A DNA stretch of 64,000 nucleotides. Origin: an uncultured Clostridia bacterium. GTDB taxonomy: Bacteria > Bacillota > Clostridia > Oscillospirales > Ruminococcaceae. The notes under the pieces are model-generated. The model did no database searches and was not told where the DNA came from. It saw only the letters and a list, made by a program, of their open reading frames with translations. This document shows, piece after piece, positions 42,229 to 50,549 of the stretch. Positions within the stretch are counted from its first letter, which is position 1, and the number at the start of each line of letters is the position of its first letter. The position numbers and the translations under genes were made by a program. The stretch is taken from the NCBI GenBank assembly GCA_947589035.1, contig CANPYZ010000006.1, positions 1 to 64,000 of the forward strand, written 5' to 3'.

Positions 42229-43425
42229 ATGTTAATGGATATTATGCAGTCTTCCCTGAAACGCCATGAAGAATGGAAAGGGAAAATTGAAGTCATTTCC
42301 CGTGTACCCATTCAGGACAGAGACGCTCTTTCCCATGCGTACACGCCAGGCGTTGCACAGCCTTGCTTAGAAATTGCCAAAAATCCGGCATTGTCTTACA
42401 CTTTGACAAGAAGACATAATTTAGTCGCCGTCATTACCGACGGAACAGCCGTTTTAGGCTTAGGCGATATTGGACCACTTGCGGCAATGCCCGTTATGGA
42501 GGGGAAATGCGCCTTATTTAAAGAATTTGCCGGCGTTGATGCGTTTCCGATTTGTGTCAATACGAAAAATGTTGACGAAATTGTGGAAACCATTGCCAAT
42601 ATTGGCTTAAGTTTCGGCGGAATTAACTTAGAAGATATTTCTGCGCCGAGATGTTTCGAAGTAGAAAAGAAACTCAAAGAAAAATTAGACATTCCTGTTT
42701 TCCACGACGACCAGCACGGAACGGCAATTGTTGTTGGTGCAGCATTATTAAACGCTTGCAAAATCGCCGGAAAATCATTAGAACATTTACAGATTGTCAT
42801 TAACGGGGCAGGTTCGGCAGGCATTGCCATTGCGAAACATTTAATGGCGTTAGGCGTGAAACATATTTTAATGGTCGGCAGAAAGGGCATTATTTCTTCT
42901 GATGAAGAATATCCGAATCCGGCGCATAATGCAATTGCGCTTTTGACGAATCCGGAAAAACGGCACGGAAGTCTTGCCGATGCGGTCAACGGTGCAGATG
43001 TGTTCATTGGCGTTTCTTTCCCGAAATTACTCACGGGCGAAATGGTGCGCACTATGAACGAAAAAGCAATCGTTTTCGCTATGGCAAACCCCACGCCGGA
43101 AATTATGCCCGATGAGGCAAAACAAGCCGGAGCGTTCATTATTGGCACAGGAAGAAGTGATTTCCCGAATCAAATTAATAACGTTGTCGCTTTCCCGGGC
43201 GTGTTCAAAGGGGCTTTAGCCGTTCAGGCGAAAGACATTAACCAGGAAATGAAACTCGCCGCAACGAAAGCCATTGCGAATTGCGTTCCGGAACATCAGC
43301 TTAAGCCGGAATTTATTTTGCCGGATGCATTCGACCGGAGTGTTGCCGTAGCCGTGGCGAAAGCCGTTGCACAGGCGGCAATTGATTCAGGTGTTGCCAG
43401 ACTGACGGCGAACCCTTTGGAATAA
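42229..43425 (+). CDS. Malic enzyme (oxaloacetate-decarboxylating malate dehydrogenase)
   Basis: A 398-residue short-form bacterial malic enzyme converting malate to pyruvate and CO2 with reduction of NAD(P). Conserved segments are the Tyr-containing AYTPGVAQP, the metal-binding FEVEKKLKEKLDIPVFHDDQ (Glu and Asp; two parts) and the Rossmann INGAGSAGIAI; VAFPGVFKGAL is typical of the small-subunit group. Cofactor preference cannot be settled. The short ME lacks the phosphotransacetylase-like extension. AGAAAGAAG precedes ATG. Confidence 0.93.
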   Translation: MLMDIMQSSLKRHEEWKGKIEVISRVPIQDRDALSHAYTPGVAQPCLEIAKNPALSYTLTRRHNLVAVITDGTAVLGLGDIGPLAAMPVMEGKCALFKEFAGVDAFPICVNTKNVDEIVETIANIGLSFGGINLEDISAPRCFEVEKKLKEKLDIPVFHDDQHGTAIVVGAALLNACKIAGKSLEHLQIVINGAGSAGIAIAKHLMALGVKHILMVGRKGIISSDEEYPNPAHNAIALLTNPEKRHGSLADAVNGADVFIGVSFPKLLTGEMVRTMNEKAIVFAMANPTPEIMPDEAKQAGAFIIGTGRSDFPNQINNVVAFPGVFKGALAVQAKDINQEMKLAATKAIANCVPEHQLKPEFILPDAFDRSVAVAVAKAVAQAAIDSGVARLTANPLE

Positions 43426-43430
43426 TATTT

Positions 43431-44219
43431 ATGGATAAACCAATATTTTTCATTTCTGCATTGTGGCTGAAAATTGCAGGCGTTGCCTTATTCAGCATAG
43501 CGTTAATTTTCTTCGTGATTCCGTTATTTTTGGGGATTCATCATTCAGGCTGTATCACGGGAATGATTGTTTCGATTTTAGGAATAATATTTTTTGGCTT
43601 GAATGCGCCGGTTTCGGCATTACTGCAAAAAATTTGGGAAAATGGAACAGGGCATATTATTTTGTGCGTGGTGATAGGCATTTTGGGAACGGGGGTAATA
43701 TTAAGTTTACTATTTAGCATATTTATGTTGAAAGCCTCCGTGCATTCTCCGAAAAATGAAAATACTGTTGTTATTCTGGGCTGTCAAGTAAAAAACGGAA
43801 AACCAAGCTTAATGCTAAAAAAACGCTTAGATGCGGCATTTTCTTATTTAGCACAGCATGAACAAGTTCCCGTCATCGTTTGCGGCGGTCAGGGGAAAGA
43901 CGAAAGTATTAGCGAATCCGAGTGCATGAAAACGTATTTAATCAATAAAGGCATTGCCGAAAATAGAATTATTGAAGAAAATTCTTCCGTTTCCACAATG
44001 GAAAATTTACAAAACGCCAAAGAAATTCTCACCCGTGAGGACTGGCTTTCCGAAATTACCATTGTCACTGACGGTTTTCATCAGTTACGGGCGGCGAACA
44101 TTGCGAAAAGCATTGGCTTAAAGCCTTACGCCATTTCAGCGAAAACTTCATGGTATTTAGTGCCGTCCTACTGGGTAAGGGAATGGCTTGGCATTTGTTA
44201 TCAATTTGTGTTCGGTTAA
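43431..44219 (+). CDS. YdcF/SanA/ElyC family membrane protein (DUF218)
   Basis: A 262-residue protein with about four N-terminal membrane helices (to about residue 105) and a C-terminal DUF218 domain with the usual VVILGCQVKNGKPS and CGGQGKDESISES segments, plus a late DGFHQLRA. Family members (ElyC, SanA) influence envelope integrity and peptidoglycan or undecaprenyl metabolism; the reaction is unknown. It follows the malic enzyme by 5 bases with no good ribosome binding site, so translation is probably coupled. Confidence 0.85.
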   Translation: MDKPIFFISALWLKIAGVALFSIALIFFVIPLFLGIHHSGCITGMIVSILGIIFFGLNAPVSALLQKIWENGTGHIILCVVIGILGTGVILSLLFSIFMLKASVHSPKNENTVVILGCQVKNGKPSLMLKKRLDAAFSYLAQHEQVPVIVCGGQGKDESISESECMKTYLINKGIAENRIIEENSSVSTMENLQNAKEILTREDWLSEITIVTDGFHQLRAANIAKSIGLKPYAISAKTSWYLVPSYWVREWLGICYQFVFG

Positions 44220-44388
44220 TGAACCGGACACAAGTTCTTGCTGAATAGTTAGCAAGGGGTGACTGTGAAAATTTTTATGTTTTTATTGCATATTCACGGC
44301 AAGTTTAACACAAACTATTTCCGGCAGAATGCATAAAACTTTTCAAAAAATCATCACAAAATTATGAAATGAAATTAGCGGGAATCCA

Positions 44389-44417
44389 TTGACAAAAAAA
44401 TAACAATGTGCTAAAAT
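44389..44417 (+). promoter_or_regulatory. Promoter of adhE
   Basis: TTGACA (44389-44394), 17 bases, TAAAAT (44412-44417). The preceding 44220-44388 holds no gene; I find no convincing Rex operator there. Confidence 0.8.
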
Positions 44418-44474
44418 AGTAGTTGTAAGAATGTTTTATTTTTGAACAATTTTTTCAGAACAGGAGACGATTTC

Positions 44475-47093
44475 ATGAACAATGAAATGCTGGTGGACAA
44501 TGTCGACACGCTAAGGACGAAAATTCAACAAGTCCGAAAGGCTCAGGAGCAATTTTCTACCTATACACAAGAACAAGTGGATCAGATTTTCAAGGCGGCG
44601 GCATTAGCAGCCAATCATGCCCGCATTCCGCTTGCGAAAATGGCAGTAGAAGAAACGGGTATGGGCATTATGGAAGACAAAGTCATTAAAAATAATTATG
44701 CCTCAGAGCATATTTATAACGCTTATAAACACGTGAAAACTTGCGGCGTAATTGAAGAAGACAGAACTTTCGGCGTAACCAAAATCGCTGAACCAATTGG
44801 GTTAATTGCGGCAGTCATTCCGACAACGAACCCGACTTCTACGGCAATTTTCAAATCTTTGCTTGCGCTGAAAACTCGGAACGGAATTATTTTTTCCCCG
44901 CACCCGAGAGCGAAAAACTGCACAATTGCAGCAGCGAAAATCATTTTAGAGGCGGCAGTGAAAGCAGGCGCACCGGAAGGCATTATTGGCTGGATTGACG
45001 TGCCGTCGTTAGAATTAACAAATATGATTATGAAAGAATCGGACATTATTTTAGCGACTGGCGGTCCCGGCATGGTGAAAGCAGCATATTCTTCCGGAAC
45101 TCCGGCGTTAGGTGTGGGAGCCGGAAACGCCTCAGCAGTCATTGACAGTTCAGCGGATATTCTGAACGCAGTCAATTCCATTATGCATTCCAAAACGTTC
45201 GATAATGGCATGATTTGCGCAACGGAACAAACCATTATTGCGCATAAAGACGTTTACGAAGCCGTCAAAACGGAACTCATTCGCCGTGGAGCGTATTTTC
45301 TGAATGAAGAAGAAAAAAATAAACTCCGGAATACAATGTTAATTAACGGCGCATTAAATGCGAAAATTGTCGGTCAACGTCCCTACAGAATCGCACAATT
45401 AGCCGGTTTAACCATTCCGGAAGATGTCAAGGTGCTTGTCGGTGAGGCAGAAGACACCAGCGTTGACGAGGCTTTCGCACATGAAAAATTAACGACAATT
45501 TTAGGCATGTACAAAGCGGAAAGTTTCGAAGATGCTACCGAAAAAGCCGAACAACTTTTAGTGAATGCGGGCGGTTTAGGGCATACTTCTTCACTTTGGA
45601 TTGATAACGAAAGCCCCGCCGGAAGAGAAAAATTAACTGCTTTCGCTGAACGAATGAAAACTTGCCGGATTTTAGTGAATACGCCGTCTTCTTTAGGCGG
45701 AATTGGGGACTTGTATAATTTCAAATTTGCGCCGTCTTTGACGTTGGGTTGCGGTTCATGGGGCGGAAATTCTGTTTCTGAAAACGTTGGCGTGAAACAT
45801 TTACTGAACGTGAAAACCGTTGCGGAACGCCGTGAAAATATGTTATGGTTCAGAACGCCTCAGAAAGTTTATTTCAAAAGAGGTTGCCTGCCGGTTGCCT
45901 TAGACGAATTGAAAAACGTCATGGGCAAGAAAAGAGCCTTTTTAGTGACAGATGAATTTTTATACAAGAATCATTTTACCGAATGCATTACGAACAAATT
46001 AACTGAAATGAATATTGCCTACACGGTTTTTGCCGATGTACAGCCTGACCCGACTTTAGAATCAGCCCAAAAAGGCGCAGAGGCTATGCGGAAATTCGAA
46101 CCGGATTGTATTATTGCCCTCGGCGGTGGTTCAGCAATGGACGCAGCGAAAATTATGTGGGTATTATACGAACACCCCGATGCTGATTTCTTAGATATGG
46201 CAATGCGGTTCATTGACATTCGGAAAAGAGTGTACACTTTCCCGAACATGGGCGAAAAAGCCTATTTCATTGCCGTTCCGACTTCTTCCGGAACAGGTTC
46301 AGAAGTTACGCCGTTTGCGGTAATTACTGACCAGACAACCGGACAGAAATATCCGTTAGCGGATTATTCCTTATTGCCGAATATGGCAATCGTGGACACG
46401 GATTTAATGATGACCGCCCCGAAAGGCTTAACCGCAGCTTCCGGAATTGATGCCATGACACACGCTTTAGAGGCTTACGCCTCTGTTATGGCAACAGATT
46501 ACACGGACGGGCTTGCGATTCGGGCAATGCAGTTAATTTTTGAATATTTGCCGAAAGCTTACCAGGACGGAACAGACGTTGTTGCACGGGAAAAAATGGC
46601 GACAGCCTCCACAATGGCAGGAATGGCTTTTGCGAATGCCTTTTTAGGGGTTTGTCATTCTATGGCGCATAAATTAGGCGCATATCATCACTTGCCACAC
46701 GGCATTGCAAACGCTTTGTTAATTACTGACGTGATGCGTTACAACGCCTGCGAAAAGCCAACCAAAATGGGAACGTTTTCACAATATCAATACCCGCACA
46801 CTTTGGAACGCTATTGCGAATGTGCGAAAGCTTGCGGTGTAACTGGAAACAGCAATGAAGAAATTTTCGAAAAATTTATTGCGAAATTAGAAAAATTAAA
46901 AGACGCTATCGGCGTAAAGCATTCCATTCAGGAATACGGCGTAGATGAAAAAGACTTCCTGGAACGCCTTGACCAAATGGCAGAAGATGCTTTCGACGAC
47001 CAATGCACAGGCGCAAACCCGAGATACCCGTTAATTTCCGAAATTAAAGAACTGTATTTACGCAATTACTACGGAAAGAAAGAAAAATCATGA
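44475..47093 (+). CDS. adhE: Bifunctional aldehyde/alcohol dehydrogenase AdhE
   Basis: An 872-residue fermentative enzyme reducing acetyl-CoA to acetaldehyde and then ethanol with NADH; homologues form spirosome filaments. ATG 44475 follows CAGGAGA. The N-terminal aldehyde dehydrogenase half carries the catalytic Cys in NGMICATEQ. A linker with the NVGVKHLLNVKTVAERREN segment (two parts) leads to the iron-containing alcohol dehydrogenase half, with GGGSAMD for NAD and metal ligands in GIDAMTHALEAY, VCHSMAHKLGA and LPHGIAN. The full family length is intact. The stop overlaps the following decayed paralogue. Confidence 0.97.
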   Translation: MNNEMLVDNVDTLRTKIQQVRKAQEQFSTYTQEQVDQIFKAAALAANHARIPLAKMAVEETGMGIMEDKVIKNNYASEHIYNAYKHVKTCGVIEEDRTFGVTKIAEPIGLIAAVIPTTNPTSTAIFKSLLALKTRNGIIFSPHPRAKNCTIAAAKIILEAAVKAGAPEGIIGWIDVPSLELTNMIMKESDIILATGGPGMVKAAYSSGTPALGVGAGNASAVIDSSADILNAVNSIMHSKTFDNGMICATEQTIIAHKDVYEAVKTELIRRGAYFLNEEEKNKLRNTMLINGALNAKIVGQRPYRIAQLAGLTIPEDVKVLVGEAEDTSVDEAFAHEKLTTILGMYKAESFEDATEKAEQLLVNAGGLGHTSSLWIDNESPAGREKLTAFAERMKTCRILVNTPSSLGGIGDLYNFKFAPSLTLGCGSWGGNSVSENVGVKHLLNVKTVAERRENMLWFRTPQKVYFKRGCLPVALDELKNVMGKKRAFLVTDEFLYKNHFTECITNKLTEMNIAYTVFADVQPDPTLESAQKGAEAMRKFEPDCIIALGGGSAMDAAKIMWVLYEHPDADFLDMAMRFIDIRKRVYTFPNMGEKAYFIAVPTSSGTGSEVTPFAVITDQTTGQKYPLADYSLLPNMAIVDTDLMMTAPKGLTAASGIDAMTHALEAYASVMATDYTDGLAIRAMQLIFEYLPKAYQDGTDVVAREKMATASTMAGMAFANAFLGVCHSMAHKLGAYHHLPHGIANALLITDVMRYNACEKPTKMGTFSQYQYPHTLERYCECAKACGVTGNSNEEIFEKFIAKLEKLKDAIGVKHSIQEYGVDEKDFLERLDQMAEDAFDDQCTGANPRYPLISEIKELYLRNYYGKKEKS

Positions 47094-48019
47094 TGCAGGA
47101 AAATTTAGAAAAAAATTTAGCATGGTTCAGAGTTCCGCAGAAAATTTATTTCCGGAGAGGCGCATTGCCGATTGCCTTACGGGAACTGCAAAATTTCCGG
47201 AAAAATGTGTTAATTTTGACAGATACAGAACATTTCCGAAAGGGAAGTACCCGCCCGATTGAACAGGAATTATTTCATTCGAAAATTCGGTATAGCGTTT
47301 TCCCCGTGGAAGAAACTTTGCAGTCGGTTTCAGACGGCGTGGATTTTTGCCGGAAAAATGCAATTGATTGCTTACTTGCTGTTGGAAATATCGCCGTCAC
47401 TGCCGGAAAGTTAATTCGCATTTTAGCGGAAAATCCTGAATTACCATTTTCGGAACTTTCCGAACGAGTGAATTTGCGTGACCGTTCGCTGAATGTTCTG
47501 CACACGGGGAAAATTTACTTCATTGCGGTAGCGGCAGGGGATTTCGTCGGCGATGAAGTCAGCCCGTTTTCGATGAAAGTTCCGCTTTCGGAACTCGGCG
47601 TGCAGGATTATGCCTTATTGCCGGACATGAGTGTAATTGATATTGATTTGATTCAGAAACAAGACGTGAAAGCCGTTGCTTTCACAAGTATGATTGCCTT
47701 AAGAAGTGCGGCGTATGTCTTTCTTTCTAAAGAAACTTCCGATTATGCGAAAGGGCTTGCTGTTCATGCGGTAAGAGTTATTTCTGAACAGTTTCCGGAA
47801 TATTGCCGGAATCCGGAAAATTTATCTGCTTTAGAACGCTTGTCTTGTGCGGCAGAAATGGCAAGCATGGCATTTTCGAACGTGTACGACGGAAACGAAC
47901 AGCAGCTTTCTGAAGTCATTAACTGGAATGTTCTGGCGGAAGAATTGCAAATTCCCGCTGAACAATTAGAAAAACAATTTCATGACATGAGCGAAACGGC
48001 TAATTTCGCATTAAGCTAA
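47090..48019 (+). CDS. Degenerate Fe-alcohol-dehydrogenase paralogue of AdhE C-terminal half
   Basis: A 309-residue protein whose start (NLAWFRVPQKIYFRRGALPI) closely mirrors the AdhE C-terminal half (NMLWFRTPQKVYFKRGCLPV). Key sites are lost: the NAD motif GGGSAMD is replaced by VGNIAVTA, the metal-binding DAMTH region reads SMIAL, and the His-rich VCHSMAHKLGA and HLPHG segments are absent together with most of the C-terminal helices (family length about 380-420). It should not bind iron or act as a dehydrogenase. It overlaps adhE by 4 bases, hence is produced with it, and the frame is intact, suggesting a retained role, perhaps regulating AdhE assembly. Confidence 0.82.
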   Translation: MMQENLEKNLAWFRVPQKIYFRRGALPIALRELQNFRKNVLILTDTEHFRKGSTRPIEQELFHSKIRYSVFPVEETLQSVSDGVDFCRKNAIDCLLAVGNIAVTAGKLIRILAENPELPFSELSERVNLRDRSLNVLHTGKIYFIAVAAGDFVGDEVSPFSMKVPLSELGVQDYALLPDMSVIDIDLIQKQDVKAVAFTSMIALRSAAYVFLSKETSDYAKGLAVHAVRVISEQFPEYCRNPENLSALERLSCAAEMASMAFSNVYDGNEQQLSEVINWNVLAEELQIPAEQLEKQFHDMSETANFALS

Positions 48020-48061
48020 AATTTAAATTTAAAATTTAAAATTTATGAAAGGAGGATTTTT

Positions 48062-48805
48062 ATGGAAATCCTTGAAAAACGTCCGAAAAAAGTCATTTAC
48101 CGTGAGGGTGACTATGCGGTGAAAAGTTTCGACGCTGATTATTCCAAATCAGACGTACTCAATGAAGCCGTGAATCAGGCAAGAGTGGAAGAAACAGGCT
48201 TGCCCATTCCAAAACTCGTGGAAGTCCGGAAAAAAGAAGGCAGATGGGAAATTTTAATGGAATACATTGCCGGAAAAACCATGAAACAGCTGCTTTTGGA
48301 ACAACCGGAACGGGAAGAAGAATTACTAAATCAATTCGTGGATATTCAGATTAACATTCACAAAACGCCTGCTCCGGTTACGTTGAACAAACTCCACGAC
48401 AAAATGCGCCGGAAAATTTCCGAAACGAAACTTGACGCTACAACCCGCTATGACTTAGACATTCGCCTGAACGGAATGCCAAAACATCATAAAGTTTGTC
48501 ACGGCGATTTAGGGTTAGGAGATGTCATTCTGACGGCTGACGGGAAATATTTCATTATTGACTGGGCGCACGCCACGCAAGGGAACGCCTCCGCAGATGC
48601 CGCAAGGACATTCTTAAAATTTAGTTTAACTTACGGAGCAGAACGGGCGGAGAAATATTTAAATTTATTCTGCCGGAAAAGCGACACCGCAAAACAATAT
48701 GTTCAAAGCTGGCTCCCCATTGTTGCGGCTTCCCAATCCGTAAAAGGTCACGAAGAAGAACGGGATTTATTGCTGAAATGGGTCGATGTCGTAGAATATG
48801 ACTAA
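48062..48805 (+). CDS. Aminoglycoside-phosphotransferase-like kinase
   Basis: A 247-residue protein of the APH/choline-kinase superfamily. The N-lobe Lys is in DYAVKSF; the catalytic loop is CHGDLGLGDVI, where the family HGDxxxxN has Asp in place of Asn; the metal-binding Asp is in FIIDWAHA. It phosphorylates an unknown small molecule; antibiotic resistance should not be assumed. GAAAGGAGG precedes ATG. A palindromic terminator follows. Confidence 0.82.
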   Translation: MEILEKRPKKVIYREGDYAVKSFDADYSKSDVLNEAVNQARVEETGLPIPKLVEVRKKEGRWEILMEYIAGKTMKQLLLEQPEREEELLNQFVDIQINIHKTPAPVTLNKLHDKMRRKISETKLDATTRYDLDIRLNGMPKHHKVCHGDLGLGDVILTADGKYFIIDWAHATQGNASADAARTFLKFSLTYGAERAEKYLNLFCRKSDTAKQYVQSWLPIVAASQSVKGHEEERDLLLKWVDVVEYD

Positions 48806-48838
48806 AAAAATTCCCCCTGTACAGGGGGAAATTTTTAT
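48804..48838. terminator. Bidirectional terminator between the kinase gene and thiC
   Basis: Perfect 10-bp palindrome TTCCCCCTGT / ACAGGGGGAA flanked by an A-run and a T-run, so it works for both convergent genes. Confidence 0.93.
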
Positions 48839-48841
48839 TTT

Positions 48842-50155
48842 TTATTTTTCAGTGCAAAATTCGACTGTTTCGCCGTTTAAAATTTTATTCGTTGTCCGAA
48901 CGGCGCACATTTTTCCACACATTGAGCAAGTATGCCGTTCAGCAATGGGGGTGCTTTCGTAGTAAGTTCTTGCTTTTTCGGGGTCAATGCAAATCTGGAA
49001 CATTTTTTCCCAGTCTAACGCATGACGAGCTTCTGCCATAGCGTTATCTTTTTCACGGGCGTGGGGAACGCCTTTCGCAATGTCCGCAGCGTGGGCGGCA
49101 ATTTTACTTGCCATGATACCCTCTTTCACGTCCTGCACGTCCGGTAAGCGGAGATGTTCGGCGGGTGTCACGTAACAAAGAAAATCCGCTCCATTTGCGG
49201 CAGCAATCGCTCCGCCAATAGCAGAAGTAATATGATCATACCCGGGCGCAATGTCTGTCACTAATGGACCTAAAACGTAAAACGGCGCATGATGACAAAT
49301 GCGTTTCTGTAATTTCATGTTAGCGGCAATTTCATTCATTGCCATGTGTCCAGGACCTTCTACCATGACTTGCACATTTTTTTCCCATGCTCGTTCAGTT
49401 AATGCGCCGAGTTCAATTAGTTCAGCGATTTGTCCGGCATCAGTCGCATCATCAATGCAACCCGGGCGGAGTGCATCGCCGAGACTGATTGTCACATCAT
49501 ATTCATGCAGAATGTCCAACACTTCATCATAATATTCATAAAAGGGATTTTCATTTCCGGTCATCATCATCCACGCAAACAGCAAAGACCCCCCACGGGA
49601 AACAATATTCATTTTCCGCTTGTCTCTCCGGAAAGCTTCCACCGCCCGACGGTTAATTCCGGCGTGAATCGTCATGAAGTCAACGCCTTCTTCTGCATGG
49701 GCGAGAACAACTTTTAAGAAATCTTTTGCGGAAATTTCCAGTAAATCTTTCTCTAAGTAACCGATTGCGTCATACATAGGAACAGTCCCAATCATTGCCG
49801 GAGAACGTTCAATCAGTTTCTGGCGGAAATGATTCGTTTTCCCGTAATTGCTTAAATCCATAATGGCTTCAGCACCGAATTGAATTGCCATGTCAACTTT
49901 TTGCATTTCTACATCATAATCTTTCACATCGCCGGAAATGCCTAAATTCACGTTAATTTTCGTGCGCAGATGATTTCCGATTCCCTCCGGAGAAATGGAC
50001 GTGTGGCGAACGTTGCAGGGAATGGCAACTTCACCTTTTGCGACGAGTTCCCTAAGCATTTCAGGGGAAATAAATTCTTTTTCAGCGACAATCTGCATTT
50101 CTGGCGTAATGATACCGGCTTTAGCGGCTTCCATTTGTGTGTGATATTGCTTCAT
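48842..50155 (-). CDS. thiC: Phosphomethylpyrimidine synthase ThiC
   Basis: A 437-residue radical-SAM enzyme that rearranges aminoimidazole ribotide into the HMP-P pyrimidine of thiamine. The C-terminal iron-sulphur site is [11 protein letters not shown], the CxxCxxxxC form of ThiC. The substrate-binding HGPGHM-like segment is [23 protein letters not shown] lies upstream of ATG. The promoter at 50198 leaves only about 35 leader bases, too few for the TPP riboswitch that usually controls thiC. Confidence 0.97.
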   Translation of the reverse strand: MKQYHTQMEAAKAGIITPEMQIVAEKEFISPEMLRELVAKGEVAIPCNVRHTSISPEGIGNHLRTKINVNLGISGDVKDYDVEMQKVDMAIQFGAEAIMDLSNYGKTNHFRQKLIERSPAMIGTVPMYDAIGYLEKDLLEISAKDFLKVVLAHAEEGVDFMTIHAGINRRAVEAFRRDKRKMNIVSRGGSLLFAWMMMTGNENPFYEYYDEVLDILHEYDVTISLGDALRPGCIDDATDAGQIAELIELGALTERAWEKNVQVMVEGPGHMAMNEIAANMKLQKRICHHAPFYVLGPLVTDIAPGYDHITSAIGGAIAAANGADFLCYVTPAEHLRLPDVQDVKEGIMASKIAAHAADIAKGVPHAREKDNAMAEARHALDWEKMFQICIDPEKARTYYESTPIAERHTCSMCGKMCAVRTTNKILNGETVEFCTEK

Positions 50156-50197
50156 GAGTAAATTATCCTTTCCTTAATGTGAATCAAACTATTTCAA

Positions 50198-50226
50198 GTA
50201 TAGCATATTTTTCCGAATTTGTCAAG
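50198..50226 (-). promoter_or_regulatory. Promoter of thiC
   Basis: Minus strand TTGACA (50226-50221), 17-base spacer ending ATATGC (extended -10), TATACT (50203-50198). Confidence 0.85.
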
Positions 50227-50237
50227 GAAAAGAACAT

Positions 50238-50492
50238 TCAAGCTTGTTCCTCATACGCTTTTCTAACGGCTTTCGCTAACTGGTCGGCGCAGGAAGTATT
50301 TTTCATTCCGCAGAGATTTCCGGAAAGTTTTTCTTCAATCTGTTCAACCGTCCAGCCGTCTAAAACTTTAGATAAAGCCTTTAAATTTCCGTTGCAGCCG
50401 CCTAAAAAAGCAATATTCCGAATGACGTTGCCGTCAATGTCGAAAGTAATTTGTCTTGCGCAAACGCCTTGTGTTTGATACGTGTATTTCAT
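50238..50492 (-). CDS. TSCPD domain protein (TIGR03905 type)
   Basis: An 84-residue protein of the TSCPD family, the domain also found at the C-terminus of class II ribonucleotide reductases. Conserved Cys appear in GGCNGN, LCGMKNTSCADQ and VCARQ, consistent with zinc binding. The exact role is unknown. AGGAGT precedes ATG. It stands alone between thiC and mutS2. Confidence 0.88.
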   Translation of the reverse strand: MKYTYQTQGVCARQITFDIDGNVIRNIAFLGGCNGNLKALSKVLDGWTVEQIEEKLSGNLCGMKNTSCADQLAKAVRKAYEEQA

Positions 50493-50549
50493 GATTAAAA
50501 ACTCCTTTATTAATATTAATAATTATTTCTAAAATTAAAAATTAAAATT

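Noticed and set aside
42396-43148. 250-residue minus-strand ORF in the malic enzyme gene
   Set aside because: A shadow frame; the plus strand encodes a complete conserved enzyme.
44220-44474. Rex operator upstream of adhE
   Set aside because: Only an AACAA half-site is visible; no TTGTTA-N-TAACAA palindrome.
48018-48050. AAATTT-rich repeat before the kinase gene as a regulatory element
   Set aside because: Similar AT-only spacers occur between many genes here (42180, 50500, 53800), so it is background composition.
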